Assembly: GCA_902496265.1 (NCBI GenBank)
Contig: CABVAD010000021.1
Span: 1 to 10,623, forward strand
Direction of reading: 5' to 3'
DNA: 10,623 nucleotides
From: an uncultured Oscillospiraceae bacterium
Lineage (GTDB): Bacteria; Bacillota; Clostridia; Oscillospirales; Acutalibacteraceae
Shown: piece after piece, positions 5,401-10,623 of the stretch
Layout of the letters: each line of letters opens with the position of its first letter
Position numbering within the stretch: the stretch's first letter is position 1
Program-made: the position numbers and the translations under genes
Notes under the pieces: model-generated
Databases searched by the model: none
What the model was told of the DNA's origin: nothing
The model's input: the letters and a program-made list of their open reading frames with translations, nothing else

Positions 5401-5973
5401 CTAAATCAAAATCGGCTGAATTTGCTCTCCTGCAAGGGCTTTTTCCACCGTCTTAGGGATAAGCGAAAAATCGCATACCAGCGAATTATTTTTTCCTAAC
5501 GGATCGTCCTGACGGTAGGGAACAAAATATATATTCGAGGTGTTGTGCAGCAGTCCGAGGTTTTTTGCCGAAGCGCCGAGCGCGTCGTTGGTGGCGACGG
5601 CAAGCACGACGGGCTTGTTGTTTCTAAGGCTTGCCTTTACCGCCATTGTAACGGGCGTGTCGGTAATACCGAGCGCAATTTTCGCCGCTGTATTTCCCGT
5701 GCAAGGGGAAACAACTATCATATCAAGCAGGTTTTTAGGACCGATCGGCTCGGCGGCGGTGATGTCGTGAATAATTTTCTCGCCGCAGATTTCTTCAACC
5801 TCGCGTATCAAATCCTCTGCTTTTCCGAAGCGCGTGTCGGTGCTGTATACAATCTGCGACATAATGGGTTTTATTTTATATCCCTCGTCTGCAAGCGCCT
5901 TCAATGCGGCGAGGGATTTTTTTATGGTGCAGAAGGAACCGCAGAACGCATATCCCAATGTAATGTCTTTCAT
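5401..5973 (-). CDS. dpaB: Dipicolinate synthase subunit B
   Basis: SpoVFB-type flavoprotein subunit, 190 residues against about 200 in Bacillus. With DpaA it converts the dihydrodipicolinate-pathway intermediate to dipicolinic acid in the mother cell, for export into the forespore. The N-terminus KDITLGYAFCGSFCT (8-16 region) and SPCTGNTAAKIALGI (89-103) are the flavoprotein-fold motifs expected of this family, and VAVATNDALGASAKN (about 125-138) is also characteristic. GAGGAG stands about 7 nt before the ATG. It follows dpaA by 31 nt and is surely co-transcribed. Unlike in Bacillus, no asd or dapG follows. Confidence 0.95.
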   Translation of the reverse strand: MKDITLGYAFCGSFCTIKKSLAALKALADEGYKIKPIMSQIVYSTDTRFGKAEDLIREVEEICGEKIIHDITAAEPIGPKNLLDMIVVSPCTGNTAAKIALGITDTPVTMAVKASLRNNKPVVLAVATNDALGASAKNLGLLHNTSNIYFVPYRQDDPLGKNNSLVCDFSLIPKTVEKALAGEQIQPILI

Positions 5974-6004
5974 AAAGCTCTCCTCTTTTTAAATGTGTGA
6001 GTTT

Positions 6005-6811
6005 TTAAATATATGAGCTAAGTATTTCAGTTACGGTTTCCGCCAGAATTTTTCCCGCGGTGAGCGGTGCGCAAAGCCCCGGAAGTCCGGGGGCGGCAAG
6101 GGCGTGAATACCGCTGTCTCTGGCATTGTCAATGTCAAAGCCGCCCTTTGAAGAGAGATCGATTATAAGCTTTAGAGAACAGTTCTCAAAAGCTTGCTCG
6201 TCTATTACCTTAACGTCCACGGTGTTGAAAACAATATCGTAATCGGAAAGAGAGCCGCCCACCGTTCGGGTTTGAACGGCGTTATAGCCCAAAGCCTTAA
6301 TAAGCGCAAAGTCTGAGGGCTTTCTCGCGCTTACGGTGACGTATGCGCCCAAGGCTTTAAGCCTGTCGGCTAAAATCTTTCCGACCCTTCCGAAGCCTAT
6401 TATAAGCACGCGGCTTTGCCAAAGGGTGAAGGAGGTGTTTTCAATAGCAAGCTTTATAGCGCCCTCCGCGGTCGGGACCGCGTTTAAGAGGGAATAGCTG
6501 TCAAGCTTTCCGTAGTCTATGCAGTTTTGACCGCTGAAGCTGTAATTGCAGGTAAGCAACAGACGGTTATCCGCCTTGTCGGCTACTTCCGAAAGATAGA
6601 TTTTACGTTTCGCAAAGGGTGCGAAAACGGTTTCGCCGTCCTTTGTTGTCGGAACGGGGAGCAGTAAAACGTCGCCGTCGGCGATATTTCCGTTTTCATC
6701 GTCATAGAGCCCCACGGTGTTCACCGTAAAGCCCCTTTCCGTAAGCTCCTTTACAGCGGTTTTAAGCCGTTTGTCTCCGCCTATCACGGTGATTTTTTTC
6801 ATACTCATCAT
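6005..6811 (-). CDS. dpaA: Dipicolinate synthase subunit A
   Basis: SpoVFA-type NAD(P)-dependent subunit, 268 residues, somewhat shorter than the Bacillus protein (about 297). It has an N-terminal Rossmann-like half (KKITVIGGDKR), then a second dinucleotide fold with VLIIGFGRVGKILADRL (GFGRVG 139-144) and a closing APGLPGLCAPLTAGK (240-254) near the C-terminus, as in SpoVFA. It acts in the sporulating mother cell and is first in the dpaAB operon. The start is uncertain: in-frame ATGs occur at 6811, 6808 and 6802, none with a good Shine-Dalgarno (only CAGAG or GATGAG nearby). The third, giving MKKITVIGG, is as likely as the first. The weak ribosome site and the terminator directly upstream are unusual. 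Confidence 0.95.
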   Translation of the reverse strand: MMSMKKITVIGGDKRLKTAVKELTERGFTVNTVGLYDDENGNIADGDVLLLPVPTTKDGETVFAPFAKRKIYLSEVADKADNRLLLTCNYSFSGQNCIDYGKLDSYSLLNAVPTAEGAIKLAIENTSFTLWQSRVLIIGFGRVGKILADRLKALGAYVTVSARKPSDFALIKALGYNAVQTRTVGGSLSDYDIVFNTVDVKVIDEQAFENCSLKLIIDLSSKGGFDIDNARDSGIHALAAPGLPGLCAPLTAGKILAETVTEILSSYI

Positions 6812-6817
6812 CTCTGT

Positions 6818-6860
6818 AAAAAAATAAGCGCCGTACTGTATATTACAGTTTATGGCGCTT
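6818..6860 (-). terminator. Intrinsic terminator of the cca gene, abutting dpaA
   Basis: On the minus strand, AAGCGCC (6860-6854) pairs with GGCGCTT (6832-6826). Inside it ACTGTA (6849-6844) pairs with TACAGT (6840-6835) around a 3-nt loop. An A and seven T residues (6824-6818) follow. It ends only 6 nt before the first possible dpaA start codon, so it separates cca from dpaAB transcriptionally. Confidence 0.85.
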
Positions 6861-6873
6861 TTGGCTTTTTAGT
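6846..6873 (-). promoter_or_regulatory. Possible sigma-K-type promoter for dpaAB, overlapping the cca terminator
   Basis: AC at minus 6873-6872 and CATAAACTG at minus 6854-6846 are separated by 17 nt. This is close to the sigma-K pattern AC-N16/17-CATANNNTA, with one mismatch in the -10. In Bacillus the spoVF operon is sigma-K dependent, so a mother-cell promoter is expected here, and there is almost no other non-coding room. The motif is short and degenerate, so this remains a suggestion. Confidence 0.4.
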
Positions 6874-8035
6874 TACGGTTAAATTCTTGTGATTTTTGAA
6901 GTAATATTTCACGGCGGTTAAGCGCGGGGTCGGCGGTCACGCATTTTCTTAAATACTCAAGAGTTTCCCCGATTTTTTCGCCGCTGAATCCCAAATTGAT
7001 AAGATTTCGTCCCCCAATCTTAAGGTCGGAAATTCTGTACGGTTCGCCGTTTTCCGAAATTTCGCGGAGCATTAAAGCGGCGTTATCGGTATTAGCACCG
7101 AAATAGTGCTTTTCAAAATACAGATATTTTTCCACCGAGCAAGGGTCGGTTTTAAAGAGCATTTCTTTAATTTCCGCTTTATTTTGCGGAAAGGGCAGGG
7201 ACAAAAGGGTTAAAAGGCTTTCGGCAAGCTTTTTTTCCTTGTTGGAGGGCTTTAAAAAGCCTAAAACCGTCATTAAATCGTCGGCGGAAGAATACAGAAA
7301 GCCGAAAAGGGCAAGTCCCGCGTCCTGTAAAGGCAGGATTTTTGAGTAATCGGGATTTTTTATCCCGATAAATCGGAGTCCGCCTAAGTCTGTAAGGGGC
7401 TTTAATGCAAGGGGATTTTTGCCGTTTACCGCCCGTCTTAGCTCGGCGGAAATGCGCTCCGCCGATATACTTTTAAGGAGCGGCGCGCATTCAAGTGCCG
7501 CTTTAAGGGTTTCTGTTTCAGGCGTAAAGCCTAAAACACAGGCAAAGCGGAAAAGCCGCAAAATTCTAAGTGCATCTTCAGTAAAGCGCTTTTCGGGGTC
7601 GCCTACCGCGCGGAGAATTTTATTACTTATATCCTCTATTCCGCCGAAAAAGTCTTTGATTCCCTCTTTTTCATTATATGCTATCGCGTTTACCGTGAAA
7701 TCGCGGCGGGCAAGGTCTTCCTTTAGGCTTTTTACAAAGGCTACGCTTTCGGGCCGCCTGTGGTCGGAGTATTCACCGTCGGCGCGGTAGGTTGTGACCT
7801 CGGCGGCAAAACCGCCGTTTATCACCGTGACCGTGCCGTGCTTAACGCCTGTCGGAACGGTTTTGTTAAAAAGAGTCAGTATAATTTCGGGCGGCGCCGA
7901 GGTGGTGATGTCGTAATCGTGCGGGTCAATATCCATTAGCATATCCCGCACACAGCCGCCGACAAGGTAGGCTTCAAATCCGTTATACTGAAGTCTGTCG
8001 ATAATAAATTCAATTTCGGGGGGTATAAAAAGCAT
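6869..8035 (-). CDS. cca: CCA tRNA nucleotidyltransferase (class II)
   Basis: Adds or repairs the 3' CCA of tRNAs from CTP and ATP. The 388-residue length is close to Bacillus Cca (about 397). Motif A is LVGGCVRDMLMDIDPHDYDIT with GG 26-27 and metal ligands D40/D42. Motif B is LARRDFTVNAIAYN (RRD 109-111). Motif D is EDALRILRLFRFA (152-164), the nucleotide-selecting part of class II enzymes. The remaining half is the helical neck/body/tail without an obvious HD domain. AAGGA precedes the ATG by 5 to 6 nt. It is divergent from murC. Poly(A) polymerase of the same class is the alternative; in Bacillota a single such gene is normally the CCA-adding enzyme. Confidence 0.93.
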   Translation of the reverse strand: MLFIPPEIEFIIDRLQYNGFEAYLVGGCVRDMLMDIDPHDYDITTSAPPEIILTLFNKTVPTGVKHGTVTVINGGFAAEVTTYRADGEYSDHRRPESVAFVKSLKEDLARRDFTVNAIAYNEKEGIKDFFGGIEDISNKILRAVGDPEKRFTEDALRILRLFRFACVLGFTPETETLKAALECAPLLKSISAERISAELRRAVNGKNPLALKPLTDLGGLRFIGIKNPDYSKILPLQDAGLALFGFLYSSADDLMTVLGFLKPSNKEKKLAESLLTLLSLPFPQNKAEIKEMLFKTDPCSVEKYLYFEKHYFGANTDNAALMLREISENGEPYRISDLKIGGRNLINLGFSGEKIGETLEYLRKCVTADPALNRREILLQKSQEFNRN

Positions 8036-8062
8036 ATTTTTCCTTCTTTCGTCAAAAAGGGG

Positions 8063-8091
8063 TTTATTTTTTTGCGGTTTGGCAATATAAT
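8063..8091 (+). promoter_or_regulatory. Probable murC promoter
   Basis: TATAAT at 8086-8091 stands 34 nt before the chosen murC start. The hexamer 17 nt upstream is TTTATT (8063-8068), only a partial -35 match. No clear promoter for cca is visible on the opposite strand of this short divergent gap. Confidence 0.5.
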
Positions 8092-8125
8092 AGTAGGTGA
8101 GAATAAATTTGATGGGAGAACCTTT

Positions 8126-9502
8126 ATGAAAGAGCTAAGGCAAGAGGATAAAATAATCGAGGGCGTAAAGCATATTCATATGATAGGCATAGGCGGCAGC
8201 GGTATGTGTCCGCTTGCGGAAATACTGCACGGCAAGGGCTATTATTTAACGGGTTCGGACAATAACGAGAGCGACCCGCTTGCCCGCGTTAAGGCGCTTG
8301 GTATCCCAGTGTTTATGGGTCACAGGGCGGAGAATATAAAGGGAGCGGAGCTTGTCGTATACTCGGCGGCTATATCCGAGGACAATCCCGAGCTTAAAGC
8401 CGCGCGCGAAAACGGAATACCCACAATGGAGCGTTCCCATATGTTAGGAGCGCTGACAAGGCATTTTGATAATGTGATAGGCATTTGCGGCACCCACGGC
8501 AAAACCACCGTTACCTCTATGATAACACAAATTTTAATATTAAACAAGCAGGATCCTACGGCGGTTATCGGCGGGAAGCTTCCGCTTATTGGTTCTAACG
8601 GAATTTCGGGCAAGTCGGAGACTATGGTTTGCGAGTCCTGCGAGTTTGTCGATACCTTTTTACAGCTTTCCCCCGATGTTGCGGTACTGCTTAATATCGA
8701 CAATGACCACCTTGATTATTTTAAGACTATGGAAAACCTTACGCTCTCCTTCCATAAGTTTTTAAAAATGGCGAAAACCGCATATATTAACGGCGACGAT
8801 GAGTTGGCTCACAAGGCGGCAGAGGATATTACCGCTAAAACCGTGACCTTCGGTTTCGGTGAAAATAACGACTACCGCGCCGAGAATATTAAGGGGGGCA
8901 AATACGGCTTTTCCTTTGATGTTGCAAAATACGGCGAGAAAATAATTAATATACAAATGCATATCCCCGGCAGGCACAATGTGTTAAACGGCCTTGCCGC
9001 CTTTGCGGTCTGCTTTGATATGGGGCTGACGGCGGACGGCATTAAGGACGCGATAGAAAAATTCACGGGCGCGGGCAGACGCTTTGAGTTTTTGGGGGAG
9101 TACGGCGGCTTTGTCTTAGCCGACGATTACGCCCACCACCCGACCGAGATTAAGGCGACCCTCACCGCGGCAAAGGAGCTTGACTACAACCGCGTTATAG
9201 TCGTTTTTCAGCCCTTTACTTTTTCCCGTACCGCGCTTTTGAAGGACGATTTTATTGACGCGCTCTCGGTCGCCGACAAGGTGATTTTAACCCCGATTAT
9301 GGGCTCGCGCGAAAAGAACACCTACGGCATCTCGTCGGAGGATTTAGCGAAAAAACTCCCCGACGCGGTTGTGGTTGACGGCTTTCAAAATATAGCTGAT
9401 ACCGCTATTAAAACCGCCGAAAAGGGTGATATCGTAATCACAATGGGCGGCGGCGATATTTACAAGGCGGCGCACATCATACAGGAGAAATTGGGAAAAT
9501 GA
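8126..9502 (+). CDS. murC: UDP-N-acetylmuramate--L-alanine ligase
   Basis: Cytoplasmic ATP-dependent ligase that adds the first amino acid of the peptidoglycan stem peptide. The 458 residues are standard length. Domain 1 binds UDP-MurNAc with IHMIGIGGSGM (GIGGSGM 21-27). The ATP P-loop is GTHGKTT (122-128). ESCEF (170-174) and DNDHLDY (192-198) lie in the central domain. The C-terminal domain has DDYAHHPTE (333-341) and FQPFTFSRT (361-369), both diagnostic of MurC. I start at 8126 because GGGAG lies 7 nt upstream; an in-frame ATG at 8072 would precede the TATAAT promoter box and adds residues not expected in the family. It overlaps the next gene by ATGA, implying translational coupling. Confidence 0.97.
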   Translation: MKELRQEDKIIEGVKHIHMIGIGGSGMCPLAEILHGKGYYLTGSDNNESDPLARVKALGIPVFMGHRAENIKGAELVVYSAAISEDNPELKAARENGIPTMERSHMLGALTRHFDNVIGICGTHGKTTVTSMITQILILNKQDPTAVIGGKLPLIGSNGISGKSETMVCESCEFVDTFLQLSPDVAVLLNIDNDHLDYFKTMENLTLSFHKFLKMAKTAYINGDDELAHKAAEDITAKTVTFGFGENNDYRAENIKGGKYGFSFDVAKYGEKIINIQMHIPGRHNVLNGLAAFAVCFDMGLTADGIKDAIEKFTGAGRRFEFLGEYGGFVLADDYAHHPTEIKATLTAAKELDYNRVIVVFQPFTFSRTALLKDDFIDALSVADKVILTPIMGSREKNTYGISSEDLAKKLPDAVVVDGFQNIADTAIKTAEKGDIVITMGGGDIYKAAHIIQEKLGK

Positions 9503-10623
9503 CCGAAAAGCTTTACGATAAGGATTCGCATACAAAGGAATTTTCGGCAAGGGCTTTATTCTGCGAAAAAGCGGGAGAATACTATGCCGTAATACTTAAC
9601 AAGACCGCCTTTTTCCCCGAGGGCGGCGGGCAGGAGTCCGACCGCGGCAGTATCGGCGGTGCGGCGGTCTCAGATGTTCAGATTATAAGGAACGAGATAA
9701 TCCACTTTACCGACCGCCCGCTTGCTGTCGGGGAGAAATACGACTGCAAGCTTGATTGGGAGCGCCGTTTTCGCAATATGCAAAACCATTCGGGCGAGCA
9801 TATTGTGTCGGGGCTTGTACATAAGCTTTACGGGCTTAATAACGTCGGATTTCATCTGGGAGCGGAAATGACGGTCGATTTTGACGGCGCTTTGTCAAGA
9901 GAACAGCTTTCAAAGGTCGAACGTCTCGCCAATAAAGCGGTGTGGGAAAATGTGCCTGTAAAAGCGTATTACCCCAATGATAATGAGCTTAAAAAACTCG
10001 ATTACCGAAGTAAATTGGAGCTTACCGAAAATGTCCGTCTGGTGGATATTGAGGGTTATGACCTTTGCGCCTGCTGTGCGCCCCATGTTAAAAAAACAGG
10101 GGAAATAGGGCTTATAAAAATTCTCGATTCCTTTAAGAATAAGGGCGGGGTGCGGATTTTTATAAAATGCGGCACAGACGCGCTCGGCGATTATAACGAT
10201 AAATATTTCAATGTGCAGAAAACAGCAAATTTACTTTCCGTAAAGCAGAACGAAGCCGCGGCGGCGGTTGAAAGGCTTAACGATGATAACCGCGAGCTTA
10301 AATTTGAGATTTCAGCTCTTAAAAAACGTCTTATAGCCGAGAAAGTAAAGAATTTTGCCCCTGAAAGCGGAAAAACGGCGGTTTTTGAAGAAAACCTTGA
10401 TATTAAGGAATTGCAGCTTTTCGCCGATGCGCTTTATAAAAAAAGCGGCGGTATACGCGGCGTTTTTTCGGGTAAAGAGGGTAATTATTCCTTTGCCATC
10501 TGCGGCGGGGAAACCGCGCTTGATTTGTTTTTTAAGGAATTTAAGCAAAATTTCAATGTCCGCGGCGGCGGCAGAAACGGTATGGTGCAGGGAACGGTAA
10601 GCGGAGAAAAGGCGGAAATAGAG
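9499..10623 (+). CDS. Alanyl-tRNA editing protein, AlaX-L/DHHA1 type (3' end outside window)
   Basis: Free-standing relative of the AlaRS editing domain that hydrolyses mischarged Ser- or Gly-tRNA(Ala). The frame is open for 375 codons to the window edge. The N-terminal part has FFPEGGGQESDRG (38-50), a tRNA-editing signature. The zinc/catalytic motifs are HSGEH (97-101, HxxxH) and CACCAPH (190-196, CxxxH with C192 and H196). A coiled-coil-like stretch (about 245-285) leads to a C-terminal DHHA1 domain, recognised by NVRGGGRNGMVQGTV near 354-368. This makes it the long AlaX form of about 390-400 residues, so only a few codons are missing. Its ATG overlaps the murC stop (ATGA), so the two are in one operon. 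Confidence 0.93.
   Translation, partial: MTEKLYDKDSHTKEFSARALFCEKAGEYYAVILNKTAFFPEGGGQESDRGSIGGAAVSDVQIIRNEIIHFTDRPLAVGEKYDCKLDWERRFRNMQNHSGEHIVSGLVHKLYGLNNVGFHLGAEMTVDFDGALSREQLSKVERLANKAVWENVPVKAYYPNDNELKKLDYRSKLELTENVRLVDIEGYDLCACCAPHVKKTGEIGLIKILDSFKNKGGVRIFIKCGTDALGDYNDKYFNVQKTANLLSVKQNEAAAAVERLNDDNRELKFEISALKKRLIAEKVKNFAPESGKTAVFEENLDIKELQLFADALYKKSGGIRGVFSGKEGNYSFAICGGETALDLFFKEFKQNFNVRGGGRNGMVQGTVSGEKAEIE

Noticed and set aside
8246..9066. Minus-strand open frames across murC
   Set aside because: They are shadows of murC, with no family resemblance and no plausible starts.
1..10623. CRISPR arrays, tRNA or rRNA genes, phage genes or a larger defence island
   Set aside because: No regularly spaced repeats, no tRNA-like CCA-ended cloverleaf and no rRNA signatures were seen. 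Apart from the IS110 and the toxin-antitoxin locus, all genes are recognisable chromosomal functions.

Overview
The window looks like a chromosomal segment of an endospore-forming member of the Bacillota, most likely class Clostridia. The evidence is a two-subunit dipicolinate synthase (DpaA/DpaB), a FeoB of clostridial style, a Firmicutes-type class II CCA-adding enzyme, and strong GGAGG-type ribosome binding sites. The genus cannot be fixed from the sequence alone.

Layout. (1) About 22-1512: an IS110-family insertion sequence on the minus strand, with a DEDD/serine transposase and a non-coding left end that folds like a bridge (guide) RNA. (2) About 1512-1770: a compact type I toxin-antitoxin locus, with a 28-residue membrane toxin on the plus strand and a convergent antisense RNA on the minus strand, meeting at a shared terminator hairpin. 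(3) 1771-3915: feoB (minus), divergent from (4) 4032-5342, a FAD oxidoreductase with a C-terminal Rieske domain (plus). (5) 5401-6811: dpaA-dpaB (minus), making spore dipicolinic acid. (6) 6869-8035: a CCA tRNA nucleotidyltransferase (minus), with a terminator squeezed between it and dpaA. (7) Diverging from it, murC (plus) overlapping by four bases an AlaX-type alanyl-tRNA editing protein, which runs off the right edge of the window.

How the parts work together. The most interesting part is 1250-1770. The IS110 non-coding end folds by hand into two stem/internal-loop/hairpin modules like those of IS110 bridge RNAs. A 10-nt stretch of the first loop is identical to the 10 nt flanking the proposed insertion point, ending in a CT core. 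The insertion point is the 5' end of the toxin mRNA. The target predicted from both arms of the loop also resembles (12 of 14 positions) the 5' hairpin of the antitoxin gene 200 bp away. I infer that this IS110 uses its guide RNA to target the 5'-hairpin sequence of holin-like type I toxin-antitoxin loci. The rest of the window is ordinary housekeeping and sporulation genes. One further oddity is a sigma-K-like promoter that may be buried inside the cca terminator ahead of dpaAB.
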